DNA from: Armatimonadia bacterium
Lineage (GTDB): Bacteria > Armatimonadota > Zipacnadia > Zipacnadales > JABUFB01
Reading direction: 5' to 3'
DNA length: 34,538 nt
Assembly: GCA_039679385.1 (NCBI GenBank)
Contig: JBDKVB010000105.1
Coordinates: 1 to 34,538, forward strand
Shown: positions 23,747 through 31,538 of the stretch, piece by piece
How the letters are laid out: each line of letters opens with the position of its first letter
How positions within the stretch are numbered: the stretch's first letter is position 1
Translations under genes and position numbers: made by a program
The notes under the pieces: model-generated
The model's database searches: none
Told to the model about the DNA's origin: nothing
The model's input: the letters and a program-made list of their open reading frames with translations, nothing else

Positions 23747-24970
23747 ATGTCCAGGGACATCACGATCCTGCACGACCTCGCCGCCCGCTACGTCGACATC
23801 TGCAACCAGCTCGTCAACGACGAGCGGCGTGACCTGTGGCGACGTCACAACAGCCTTGAGCGCACCCGTCCTCTGGTGCTGTGCAACTGGCTCGCCACCT
23901 GGTATGAGGCCGCCGAGTCCAAGACCGAGTGTGAAGACCCCTTCTACCGCGCTCATGAGACCTGGCTGCGACAGCGCCTCTTCCAGGACTCGATCGGCGA
24001 CGACCAGATCTTCGAGCCCTTCATCACTCAGCGCGCGAGCCTCTACTCGCCTCCTCACAGCCACTGGGGCGTTCCCTATGGGCGTATCCGTGGCGATGTC
24101 CCGGGCGGCTCCTGGAAGAACGATCCGCCGCTGCACAACCTGCGCGACCTGTCCATGCTGGCCGCTCCCCGGCACGAGGTCAACGAGGAGGCCACTGCCC
24201 GCAACGTCGCCAGACTCCAGGATGCAGTGGGCGACCTGCTTGAGGTCAGCGTCGACCGTGCCCCTCTCTGGTCGGGCTGGAATGCAGACATCTCCACCGA
24301 CCTGGGCTATATCCGCGGCATCGACACCTTCATGCTCGACATGTATGACGACCCCGAGGGCCTGCACAAACTCGTGGGCTGGATGCGCGACGGAATTCTG
24401 CGGGTGCAGGACGAGGCCGAGGCCGCCGGCGACTGGAGCCTGTGCAACCACAACAATCAGGCTATGTGCTATGCGAAGGAGCTTCAGGGCCCGAAGGCCA
24501 ACACGCCCTGCAAGCGCGAGGACCTCTGGGTCTTCTTCTCGGCCCAGGAGTTCACTCTCGTCTCGCCCAGGATGCACGACGAGTTCCTCCTGCAGTACCA
24601 GATCAGCCTCATGTCCAGGTTCGGCCTCTCGGCCTACGGCTGCTGCGAGGACCTCACCGAGAAGATCGACATGCTGCGGCAGATCCCCAACCTCCGGCGC
24701 ATTGGTGTGACTCCTCGGGCCGACGTACGCCGGTCTGCCGAGCAGATCGGCGAGGACTACGTCTTCTCCTGGCGCCCGAATCCCTCCGAGATGATCTGCT
24801 GTGGCTTCGACCCCGAGCATGTCCGCAAGGTCGTCCGCGACGCGATGGAGGCCTCGAAGGGTTGCCACGTCGATATCACGCTCAAAGACGTGCAGACCGT
24901 CGAGCATGACACCAGCCGTCTCCGCCGCTGGGTCGAGACCGTCCGCTCCGTAACCGACGACTACGCCTAG
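23747..24970 (+). CDS. Uroporphyrinogen decarboxylase-like (URO-D) family protein
   Basis: A 407-residue soluble protein; ATG 23747 follows CGGAGG. It belongs to a branch of the URO-D/cobalamin-independent-methyltransferase barrel superfamily that is common in Planctomycetota- and Armatimonadota-like genomes. Family-like stretches include VLCNWLATWYE near the start, GLHKLVGWMRDGILRVQDEAE (helix), LSAYGCCEDLTEKIDMLRQI (about 290-309) and IGVTPRADVRRSAEQIGEDY (about 322-341), then SWRPNPSEM. Known members decarboxylate uroporphyrinogen or transfer methyl groups to corrinoids; this branch is uncharacterised. The C-C pair in YGCCED could bind metal. It is not a haem-pathway HemE by sequence. The thioredoxin gene follows after about 50 bases, so the two may be cotranscribed. 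Confidence 0.82.
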   Translation: MSRDITILHDLAARYVDICNQLVNDERRDLWRRHNSLERTRPLVLCNWLATWYEAAESKTECEDPFYRAHETWLRQRLFQDSIGDDQIFEPFITQRASLYSPPHSHWGVPYGRIRGDVPGGSWKNDPPLHNLRDLSMLAAPRHEVNEEATARNVARLQDAVGDLLEVSVDRAPLWSGWNADISTDLGYIRGIDTFMLDMYDDPEGLHKLVGWMRDGILRVQDEAEAAGDWSLCNHNNQAMCYAKELQGPKANTPCKREDLWVFFSAQEFTLVSPRMHDEFLLQYQISLMSRFGLSAYGCCEDLTEKIDMLRQIPNLRRIGVTPRADVRRSAEQIGEDYVFSWRPNPSEMICCGFDPEHVRKVVRDAMEASKGCHVDITLKDVQTVEHDTSRLRRWVETVRSVTDDYA

Positions 24971-25021
24971 CGGGTGCCCATGAGCCGTCCTCGCACCCTC
25001 CAACAGGAGCCAAGATCCGCC

Positions 25022-25501
25022 GTGGTCAACAATAACTGGGTTCTGCTGATCCTTGTGATAGCACTTCTGGCGGGCGTCATCGCCGCCAAGGCCTACAAGT
25101 CCCATGCAGGCACGCCGGTGACGCCGACAGCCGGCGAGACCTCCTCCGTGCCCTCTGCAGTGCCCGAGAGTAGCACGGTTCCGGAGGCGGAGAACACTGC
25201 CGCCGATGTTTCGACCGAGGGCCTTCCCAGGCTGATCGAGCTCGGATCAACGGGCTGCATCCCCTGCGAGCATATGGCCCCGATCATCGATAGCCTCAGA
25301 ACGGAGCTCAAGGGCAAGGTCACCGTCGAGTTCATCAACGTCGGCGAGCATCCAGAGGCTATCGACAAGTACGCCATCCAGACCATCCCGGTTCAGGTCT
25401 TCCTCGATGCTTCCGGCAAGGAGCTCTTCCGGCACACGGGTGTGTTCGAGAAAGACGAAATCCTCGCGAAGCTGCGAGAACTGGGAATGCTGCCGCAGTA
25501 G
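25022..25501 (+). CDS. Membrane-anchored thioredoxin-fold protein
   Basis: A 159-residue protein starting at GTG 25022 with AGGAG 12 bases upstream; ATG 24980 is an alternative that adds 14 residues and has no ribosome-binding site. One N-terminal membrane segment (WVLLILVIALLAGVIAAKAY, about 6-25) anchors it. A Pro/Ser/Thr/Glu-rich linker of about 40 residues leads to a thioredoxin fold of about 95 residues. The active-site motif is GCIPCEHM with Cys79 and Cys82. The cis-proline turn IQTIPVQVF holds Pro123. The KELFRHTGVFEKDEILAKL end is a standard thioredoxin helix. It would reduce or isomerise disulfides on the outer face of the membrane. The next gene encodes a 10-cysteine protein, a possible client, though that is inference. 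Confidence 0.82.
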   Translation: MVNNNWVLLILVIALLAGVIAAKAYKSHAGTPVTPTAGETSSVPSAVPESSTVPEAENTAADVSTEGLPRLIELGSTGCIPCEHMAPIIDSLRTELKGKVTVEFINVGEHPEAIDKYAIQTIPVQVFLDASGKELFRHTGVFEKDEILAKLRELGMLPQ

Positions 25502-25675
25502 CACGAGCGGCCCGGCGTGGTCAAGCTCAGATCACCTACGACTCGGCGCACCAGACCGTCACCCTTCAGCGCAGCAAGCGTCCTGCCAACCCTTAGCGAC
25601 CTGCCCGACGGGTTCACACCACACCTTCACCTCGTGCTCGGCCCTGCCTGAGCACGCGAACTCGGAGCCTTACCC

Positions 25676-26014
25676 ATGTCCACCGTCAAAGGCACAATCC
25701 ACGCCGGCGTCTGCGGCTTCGTAACCACGGTCACGGCCTCCTGCGAGGACGGCCAGAACGTGACCCTCGATATCCAGACTGACTGCCCGAACATGCAGTG
25801 CCTGTCCGCTGCCCTGCCGCCGGTGATCGACTGCTATGCCCAGCTTGGCGGGGGCTATGAGGGCGACTTCTACCAGGCTGCCCGCACCTGCCTCAAGGGC
25901 TGCTGCTGTGGCGGCTGCGTAGTCCCGCCCGGGCTGTTCAAGGCGATGCAGGTCTCCGCCGGCGTCGCCCTGCCTCAGACCGTGACTATGGAGTTCGTCA
26001 AGACGGGGGACTGA
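25676..26014 (+). CDS. Cys-rich DUF6951-like protein
   Basis: A 112-residue protein with ten cysteines (13, 23, 37, 42, 53, 72, 76-78 and 81), including the cluster TCLKGCCCGGC. It resembles the DUF6951 family: an N-terminal HAGVCGFVTTVTA strand, the IQTDCPNM motif, and a C-terminal VPPGLFKAMQVSAGVALPQ helix followed by VTMEF. The family is uncharacterised; the cysteine cluster could bind a metal or an iron-sulfur centre. No signal peptide is visible. ATG 25676 has GGAG at nine bases. It follows the thioredoxin gene by 174 bases. A new promoter lies just after it, so it is probably not in the his transcript. Confidence 0.78.
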   Translation: MSTVKGTIHAGVCGFVTTVTASCEDGQNVTLDIQTDCPNMQCLSAALPPVIDCYAQLGGGYEGDFYQAARTCLKGCCCGGCVVPPGLFKAMQVSAGVALPQTVTMEFVKTGD

Positions 26015-26052
26015 CGCCCCGTGGCTTACTCCTCCCTCCGCAGTCGCCTGCC

Positions 26053-26081
26053 TTGCCGACACTTGGCGCCCCGTCTATAAT
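26053..26081 (+). promoter_or_regulatory. Sigma-70-type promoter of hisH-hisA
   Basis: TTGCCG (26053-26058) and a perfect TATAAT (26076-26081) are 17 bp apart. Predicted transcription would start near 26088, leaving about 93 bases before the hisH ATG at 26181. This is the best -10 match in the window. Confidence 0.72.
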
Positions 26082-26180
26082 GTGCCGACACGCTACTGCG
26101 ACGCGAAGCAGCGCGAGTCTGTGCACTGCAGGCCATCACCGGGACCTCGGCAGCGCCCCGGTTCACTTACGGATGAAACC

Positions 26181-26786
26181 ATGATCGCACTGATTGACTA
26201 CGGGATGGGCAACCTCGGCAGCGTCTCCAAGGCCCTGGCGAGGGTAGGCTGCGAGGCGCGAATCACCGATGACCCCGACGTTGTCGTCGGCGCAGACGGT
26301 GTCGTCTTGCCCGGCGTCGGCGCCTTCGACGACTGCATCACGAACCTCACCGACCGGGGCCTCGCCGCCGCCGTCAAGAAGGCCGTCGCTGCAGGCACTC
26401 CCTTCCTCGGAATCTGCCTGGGCCTGCAGATGCTCTTCGACTCCAGCGAGGAAGGCAAGCTCCCCGGTCTGGGCATCATCCCCGGCAAGGTCGTCCGCTT
26501 CACTCACGACCTCAAGATCCCGCAGATCGGCTGGAACCAAATCGACCTCAAGCTGCCCGCACCGCATCTCAAGGACGTGCCCGACAAGTCCTGGGTCTAC
26601 TTCGTCCACTCCTACTACGTGGTCCCCGAGGACCCCTCCATCGCAGCCACCACCACTGACTACGGCTACGAGTTCGTGAGCGCGATCTGGAAGGACAACA
26701 TCTTCGCCTCGCAGTTCCACCCCGAGAAGAGCCAGGCGGTGGGGTTGAAGATCCTGAGCAACTTCGCCGCCTTCGTTGAGGGGTAG
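26181..26786 (+). CDS. hisH: Imidazole glycerol phosphate synthase, glutaminase subunit
   Basis: A 201-residue class-I glutamine amidotransferase. It releases ammonia from glutamine for the HisF cyclase, which makes imidazole glycerol phosphate and AICAR in histidine synthesis. The catalytic triad is visible: Cys79 in the nucleophile elbow LGICLGLQMLF, and His180 and Glu182 in SQFHPEKS. The start MIALIDYGMGNLGSVSKAL is characteristic of HisH. ATG 26181 has GGATGA upstream, and the longer frame upstream (from 26082) is not coding-like. hisA follows after 37 bases. hisF is not in this window, so other his genes lie elsewhere. Confidence 0.96.
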   Translation: MIALIDYGMGNLGSVSKALARVGCEARITDDPDVVVGADGVVLPGVGAFDDCITNLTDRGLAAAVKKAVAAGTPFLGICLGLQMLFDSSEEGKLPGLGIIPGKVVRFTHDLKIPQIGWNQIDLKLPAPHLKDVPDKSWVYFVHSYYVVPEDPSIAATTTDYGYEFVSAIWKDNIFASQFHPEKSQAVGLKILSNFAAFVEG

Positions 26787-26823
26787 GCCCGTCTCCAGCA
26801 ATCACACTTCCGGGAGCCAGTCC

Positions 26824-27549
26824 ATGCTCATCCTGCCCGCCATTGACCTGTCGGACGGTAAGTGCGTTCGCCTCAAGCAAGGCGACATGAACCAGAAGAC
26901 CGTCTTCTCCGATGACCCCGCGCAGATGGCGGTTCGCTGGGCCGACGCCGGTGCTCAGGTGCTGCACCTCGTCGACCTCGACGGTGCCATGGTCGGTCGC
27001 TCGGCGAACCTGGAGGCCGTCGAACGCATCCTCAAGGCCATCAGGATCCCCGTTGAGCTTGGTGGAGGCCTGCGGACCCGCGACGACGTCGCTCGCGTGC
27101 TTGATCTGGGTGTGAAGTGGGCCATCATGGGCACCAGCGCGCTCTCGAAGCCCCAGGAACTGAAGCGCTGCCTCAAGGAGTTCGGCGACCGCATCACCGT
27201 TGGCATCGACGCCCGCGACGGCCGCGTGGCGGTCCAGGGATGGACGGAAACCAGCGACGTCTCGGCTCTCGACCTCGCTCGCAAGATGGAGGAACTGGGC
27301 GTCCGCCGGATCATCTTCACCGACATCGCCACCGACGGCATGCTGGCCGGTCCCAATGTCGAGAGCACTCGCGCCCTGGCCGAGGCCGTGTCCGTGGACA
27401 TCATCGCCTCCGGCGGCGTAACTACCCTCAATGACCTTCGTGTCCTCAAGGCCCTGGAGCCCCTGGGCGTCGTCGGCGCCATCGTCGGTCGCGCCCTCTA
27501 CAGCGGCACCATCGACCTCGCCGAGGCAATCGCCGAGGCCGGCTCCTAA
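26824..27549 (+). CDS. hisA: Phosphoribosylformimino-5-aminoimidazole carboxamide ribotide isomerase
   Basis: A 241-residue TIM barrel catalysing the Amadori rearrangement of ProFAR to PRFAR, the step before HisF/HisH in histidine synthesis. The two catalytic aspartates are Asp8 (ILPAIDLSDGKCVRLKQGD) and Asp129 (VGIDARDGRVAVQGW). Phosphate-binding loops ELGGGLRT and IASGGVTTLNDL are in place, as is the TDIATDGMLAGPN strand. ATG 26824 is preceded by GGGAG. The protein has full family length. The hisH-hisA order is common. In some bacteria HisA also serves tryptophan synthesis (PriA), which is not assessed here. Confidence 0.96.
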   Translation: MLILPAIDLSDGKCVRLKQGDMNQKTVFSDDPAQMAVRWADAGAQVLHLVDLDGAMVGRSANLEAVERILKAIRIPVELGGGLRTRDDVARVLDLGVKWAIMGTSALSKPQELKRCLKEFGDRITVGIDARDGRVAVQGWTETSDVSALDLARKMEELGVRRIIFTDIATDGMLAGPNVESTRALAEAVSVDIIASGGVTTLNDLRVLKALEPLGVVGAIVGRALYSGTIDLAEAIAEAGS

Positions 27550-27584
27550 GGCCGCAGTTGCCCACAACCTATCGCCGGAATCAG

Positions 27585-27620
27585 AGGCGGCACGAAGTGC
27601 CTTGCGCACCCGTGCCGCCT
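27585..27620. terminator. Hairpin between hisA and the SGNH gene (bidirectional terminator)
   Basis: AGGCGGCACG (27585-27594) pairs with CGTGCCGCCT (27611-27620), a perfect 10-bp stem followed by TTCGCGTTCT. It lies between two convergent stops. The stem shares GGCGGCAC/GTGCCGCC with the hairpin at 3192-3219. Confidence 0.65.
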
Positions 27621-27649
27621 TTCGCGTTCTGCCTTCGGTCCCGCTGCGA

Positions 27650-30136
27650 CTATTCGCCCACTACCTCGTAAGTGCCCCGACCGGTTCCGCCAAAGGTCAC
27701 CTGACCTGCCGTTACCTGCTCCGGACTCACCGTCAGGCCGCCCGAGCAGGACACCCAGGGACGGTTTCGGTAGGGCGCGGTGAAGCTGATCGTCTCGCCG
27801 GGGAAGGCCTCGCCGACCAGCCGGCGCTCCTGGTTCGCGTTGCTGCGAGCGTCGTAGGCGTACACGCCCAGGATTGCCACAGGACGATCCGTCGCCTCAA
27901 GCCGGACCGTGTGCCAGCCGAAGCCAAGCCCCAGGATGCCCTTGCGATTCTCAAGGAAGTTCTGTTTCTGGTCGAGGTCGACGAAGGGCACGTTGGTCGC
28001 CTGCACCAGCCTCTCCACACCATCCACCAGCACCCGCAGCGTTCCACCCTCGGCAGCATCCACATAGGCCACCGACAGATCGGTGCACAGCGAGTTCACC
28101 GTGAAGGCCTGACCCGGCTGCAGGACCGCCTGCTGCGATCCGTAGGGGGAGCCCCAGTCCGAAGCGAAGGGCTCAACCTTCGTGCCTGCCAGGTCCCAGC
28201 GAGGGTTGCTGACCGGGATAGACTGGCGCCCCGGACACACCTTCGCATCGACCGCACTGAGGTGAGCGCCCGTCCCGGCGAACTCCAGGATGTGGCGGTC
28301 ACCGAGCCGGCAATTCCCCACCCGCTGCACAGAGTTGCGGAGGTTCCGGCCCATGTTGAGACCGCGAGAGGGCACCTCCTTGCCGTCCACGTAGACCTTG
28401 GTCGGCCCTTCCTGTGCCGAGCCCCAGCAGTTCATCACCGTGTCCTCAAAGATGAACCTGTTGTTCTTCAGCCGCGGGCTCTTGTCGTCGAAGGTCAGCA
28501 TCTCACCTTCCCAGCCATAGCTGTTCGGATGCATGCGCTCGGGAAGCTGAAGCTGCGCCTGGCCTGCCTCGATTGGGTCCCAGCACTCGAAGGCCTTCTC
28601 CAGTTGCTTGAACCACATGTAGTGCGCCGCCGCCTGCGGGTGTCCGTCCGAGGGCACCAGTGCATTCCGGCTGCACCAACGCATCAGCCCGTCTTCGATG
28701 ACGTCGTAGTCCATCACCGGAATCTGATACCGCAGTGCCAGGGCCGCCAGGTCGCCCACGTTAGGCGTGTAGCTCCCGGAGTTCTGGAACTGGCAGAACA
28801 GGAACTCGGTCCCGGGGTAGTGGCGCTGGATCCACCGGATCATGCCCTCGAAGACCGCCGCCTCGTCGGGGGTGTCGGTCTTCTCATTTGCGCCGCTGCC
28901 GAAGATCACCAGGTCCGGCCTCGGTCCTTCCGGCCGAGTGAACAGCTCCGGGTACAGCTCTTGCCAGGTCTTGCCGGTCGGGTGGCCGTTCGCGTCCTCA
29001 CCCGGTGGCAGCGACAGCGAGCAGTACTCCGCCAGCCCCGAGTGCGCCTCACCCACACAGGAGCCGTCGCAGGCCATGAAGTTGAGACAGATCTTGCTCA
29101 CCGGCAGGTTGAACTTGCGCATTAGCTCCAGCCGCAGGCGGCCTGCGTAGTCGTGATAGTGCTGCCACCAGCCGATGTACCCGTCCAGATCGGGACGCCC
29201 CACCTTCGAGCCGTCGAAGTTGCCCTCGGCCAGCGGCTGCTTGAAGGTCGGCGAGGCTGGGTCCTCGTCATAGGGGTACATCTTCGGGTTCGCGCTGCCG
29301 CGGTCGATGCTCGACCCCATGAGCAGGATGTGGATCGGCTCGCCTTTCCACAGCTTCTGAATCGTGCGCGGAAGATACCGGTACTGCGGCCCCATCGGGC
29401 GACCGGGCAGATCCGCCGCTTCGCGCACCGAGAGCGTCGTCTCGGTTCCCTTCACCAGACACGGCGACCACACCCACACGTTCGCCGCTCCCGCGTTCTC
29501 GAACTCCACCTGGACCGCCACGGTGTTGATGTCCTCGGAGTGTGACACGTTCTCGTTGTGGAACCGGCCAACGACCTCCACATCGGAGACTCGCAGCTCC
29601 ACGGCGCCCACCTGGTCCGACTGCGCTTCCTTACTCGCCGCCACCACCAGCTCACCCCGCGAGTGCCGGGGGAAGGGCCGCTTGTCGGCGAAGCCAAAGT
29701 CGGCCGGCGACCAGGTGCCGTCCTCGCTATCGAGCTTCAGCACCTTCACGCGGGCTCGAAGCGTACCGGCTGCAGGCTGGTATCCGCCGACGACCAGGCT
29801 GAGATGGTCGCCGTGCGAGAGGCCCACCTCCGGCAAGGTCGCAAACTGCCACAGCTTCTTGCCGGGCGCAATCGAGACGAGGCCCTGGTTCCCGTAGGCC
29901 GGGCGCACCGCCGGGTCAACATGAGAGGGCCGTGTCACCGTGATGTCGCCCCAGGCGTCGGTGTTCCAGAAGGCGACGTTGTGCGAGCTGAAGCTGACCT
30001 TGTCTCCCAGCCGGTGGTTCTCGAAGGGGTGGAAGGCGAACTGCGGATTGGTCAGAAGATTGCTGGGTGGAGCAGACTGGGCGTGGGCAGCGGTAAGGCC
30101 GAGAGCCAAAGCAGCGACGGGAAGGAGCATGCGCAT
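27650..30136 (-). CDS. Secreted SGNH/GDSL-like hydrolase with flanking beta-sandwich domains
   Basis: An 828-residue exported protein. ATG 30136 has AGGTGG at seven bases; the longer frame upstream is not coding-like. The signal peptide core is LLPVAALALGLTAAHA. Residues about 30-250 form a CBM-like beta-sandwich (SNLLTNPQFAFHPFEN opening). The SGNH hydrolase core follows. IHILLMGSSIDRGS (about 268-281) holds the nucleophile serine, Ser275 or Ser276. VIFGSGANE holds Asn417, the oxyanion block. VPSDGHPQAAAHYM holds Asp497 and His499, the catalytic acid-base pair. A C-terminal beta-sandwich region (about 560-828) completes it. Members remove acetyl or other esters from polysaccharides or cell-wall polymers; the substrate is not shown. 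It is divergent from the TPR gene, and its own promoter is not evident. Confidence 0.85.
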   Translation of the reverse strand: MRMLLPVAALALGLTAAHAQSAPPSNLLTNPQFAFHPFENHRLGDKVSFSSHNVAFWNTDAWGDITVTRPSHVDPAVRPAYGNQGLVSIAPGKKLWQFATLPEVGLSHGDHLSLVVGGYQPAAGTLRARVKVLKLDSEDGTWSPADFGFADKRPFPRHSRGELVVAASKEAQSDQVGAVELRVSDVEVVGRFHNENVSHSEDINTVAVQVEFENAGAANVWVWSPCLVKGTETTLSVREAADLPGRPMGPQYRYLPRTIQKLWKGEPIHILLMGSSIDRGSANPKMYPYDEDPASPTFKQPLAEGNFDGSKVGRPDLDGYIGWWQHYHDYAGRLRLELMRKFNLPVSKICLNFMACDGSCVGEAHSGLAEYCSLSLPPGEDANGHPTGKTWQELYPELFTRPEGPRPDLVIFGSGANEKTDTPDEAAVFEGMIRWIQRHYPGTEFLFCQFQNSGSYTPNVGDLAALALRYQIPVMDYDVIEDGLMRWCSRNALVPSDGHPQAAAHYMWFKQLEKAFECWDPIEAGQAQLQLPERMHPNSYGWEGEMLTFDDKSPRLKNNRFIFEDTVMNCWGSAQEGPTKVYVDGKEVPSRGLNMGRNLRNSVQRVGNCRLGDRHILEFAGTGAHLSAVDAKVCPGRQSIPVSNPRWDLAGTKVEPFASDWGSPYGSQQAVLQPGQAFTVNSLCTDLSVAYVDAAEGGTLRVLVDGVERLVQATNVPFVDLDQKQNFLENRKGILGLGFGWHTVRLEATDRPVAILGVYAYDARSNANQERRLVGEAFPGETISFTAPYRNRPWVSCSGGLTVSPEQVTAGQVTFGGTGRGTYEVVGE

Positions 30137-30215
30137 GGGTAAGCCACCTGGAGAACGGGATGGAAACAGGTTGGTAAGATTCTCCCCCTCGCGCGCCCTT
30201 CCTCCTCTGTCTCGT

Positions 30216-30244
30216 TTGCCCTGTTTGGCTACCTTTGCTATACT
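30216..30244 (+). promoter_or_regulatory. Sigma-70-type promoter of the TPR / GspF-like genes
   Basis: TTGCCC (30216-30221) and TATACT (30239-30244) are 17 bp apart. Predicted transcription starts near 30251, about 46 bases before the TPR gene ATG at 30297. It is the only clear promoter in this divergent gap. Confidence 0.68.
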
Positions 30245-30296
30245 TCCCCCTGGCACTGATCGTGACCAGCGACGGCACCCGGGGAGCTGGTGCAAG

Positions 30297-30791
30297 ATGC
30301 GCCTGTTTCGACGGAGCACGCCACAGACACCACGCGCCAGGTTCCGTGCCGGTACGCAGGCTCTGAACGCCGGGCGCTATGATGAGGCCGTAGCCCTGCT
30401 GACGGCTGTGTGCAAGGACGCGCCCGACAACCTTGGTGCCTTGCTCAATCTGGGCCTCGCCTACCACCGCCTGGGGCAGCATACCAAGGCGATCCAGGCC
30501 TTCGAGCGGGTCCACGAGCTCAATCCCCGCGAGCCGCGTGCCTACCTCAATCGAGCTGCCGCTGAGAACGCCCTGGGGCACCTCGACAAGGCCGAGCAGG
30601 CTCTCCTGCAGGCTCTGGAGATCGATCCGCGGCAGGTCGGCGTGCACTACAATCTCGCCGTGATCCACCTGAAGCGCAACCAGTACGCGAACGCCATGGC
30701 CGAGATGGAGCTTGAGTTGGCGGTCAACCCCGGTCATCGTGAGACCGAGATCGCCCTCCGAGCCCTGCGAGAACGCTTGATGCTGCGCTGA
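30297..30791 (+). CDS. Tetratricopeptide-repeat protein
   Basis: A 164-residue, soluble TPR protein. ATG 30297 has GGGGAG ten bases upstream. About four 34-residue repeats are visible, with the standard pattern of small and aromatic residues: AGTQALNAGRYDEAVALLTA, then LLNLGLAYHRLGQHTKAIQA, then LNRAAAENALGHLDKAEQAL, then YNLAVIHLKRNQYANAMAEM. A basic N-terminus (MRLFRRSTPQTPRARFR) precedes them. TPR domains bind proteins. The gene is followed after a hairpin by a GspF/PilC-like gene, so it may scaffold a secretion- or pilus-related assembly. It has no signal peptide, so it acts in the cytoplasm or at the inner face of the membrane. Confidence 0.88.
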   Translation: MRLFRRSTPQTPRARFRAGTQALNAGRYDEAVALLTAVCKDAPDNLGALLNLGLAYHRLGQHTKAIQAFERVHELNPREPRAYLNRAAAENALGHLDKAEQALLQALEIDPRQVGVHYNLAVIHLKRNQYANAMAEMELELAVNPGHRETEIALRALRERLMLR

Positions 30792-30799
30792 GGCCTCAC

Positions 30800-30821
30800 C
30801 CGGTCGCCTTCTTGCGACCGG
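30800..30821 (+). terminator. Hairpin between the TPR and GspF-like genes
   Basis: CCGGTCGC (30800-30807) pairs perfectly with GCGACCGG (30814-30821) across a CTTCTT loop. It lies eight bases after the TPR stop. It may act as a partial terminator or an mRNA-processing or stabilising element inside a two-gene transcript. Confidence 0.45.
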
Positions 30822-30854
30822 TCCCGGCAGATTCCACGAGCACTGAGGTGTTCC

Positions 30855-31433
30855 ATGCCCCCGGAAGAGATGGACGTCGGCAATGCGGAGATGGCCCAGT
30901 TCTGCCGCCAGTTCTCCAGCCTCATGCACGCCCAGGTCAACATCATCGACATCTTCGAGGCCCTGCGTGAGCAGACCGGCAGTGCCCTGCTCCGCGAGAT
31001 TCTCGACCACGTGCGCGAGGATGTGGAGATGGGCCGTACGCTGGCCACGGCCTTCAGCCGCTACCCGCAGGTCTTCTCTCCCTTCTTCATCAGCATGATC
31101 CGCCAGGGCGAGCTTGAGGGTGAGCTCGATCGCATCCTCACCGACCTTGCGACGCACTTCGAGACGCGCCTGGAGGATGGCGTCGATGCAACCCGACGCC
31201 GTGACACAGGCGGCTTTGACCTCGAGGGCATTGCCTCCGTCTTCCAGTGGATCTTCATCTGGTTCTCCGCGCTCCTGGGCTTCTGCGCCTTCGGCGGAGG
31301 CCTTGTCTATTACGCGACCGACATGGGTGCCATTCCCGGCCGGGTGCCCGCCAATATCGCCCTCTTCGTCGGCGTCATCATGTTCCTCGGAGTCCTGGTC
31401 TTCACCCGTGGCCGCCGTCGTCGAAGGGGGTAA
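30855..31433 (+). CDS. Half-size type II secretion / type IV pilus platform protein (GspF/PilC-like)
   Basis: A 192-residue protein with one T2SSF domain where canonical GspF/PilC proteins have two in about 400 residues. Residues 12-105 fit the T2SSF helix bundle: FCRQFSSLMHAQVNIIDIFE, LLREILDHVREDVEMGRTLA, and the conserved FFISMIRQGELEGELDRIL. Two hydrophobic segments follow (about 128-152 IFIWFSALLGFCAFGGGLV, and 165-184). The C-terminus is basic (RGRRRRRG). ATG 30855 has GAGGTG upstream. GspF-like proteins form the inner-membrane platform that couples the ATPase to pseudopilin polymerisation. None of the other pilus genes is here, and whether a half-size protein works alone, as a dimer, or not at all is open. 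Confidence 0.85.
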   Translation: MPPEEMDVGNAEMAQFCRQFSSLMHAQVNIIDIFEALREQTGSALLREILDHVREDVEMGRTLATAFSRYPQVFSPFFISMIRQGELEGELDRILTDLATHFETRLEDGVDATRRRDTGGFDLEGIASVFQWIFIWFSALLGFCAFGGGLVYYATDMGAIPGRVPANIALFVGVIMFLGVLVFTRGRRRRRG

Positions 31434-31538
31434 CCGCTGGCCGGGCCGAACCGCTTCCGTGGGGTTTCGTCTGATATGATGACAGGGGATACTTACAGGT
31501 AGACCCTGAGATCAGACGGGCGGAGGGGAGTGGGAAGC

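Noticed and set aside
31475-31480. TATGAT as a promoter for the stalk-domain gene
   Set aside because: No acceptable -35 is found at 16-18 bp; the gene may share the upstream transcript.
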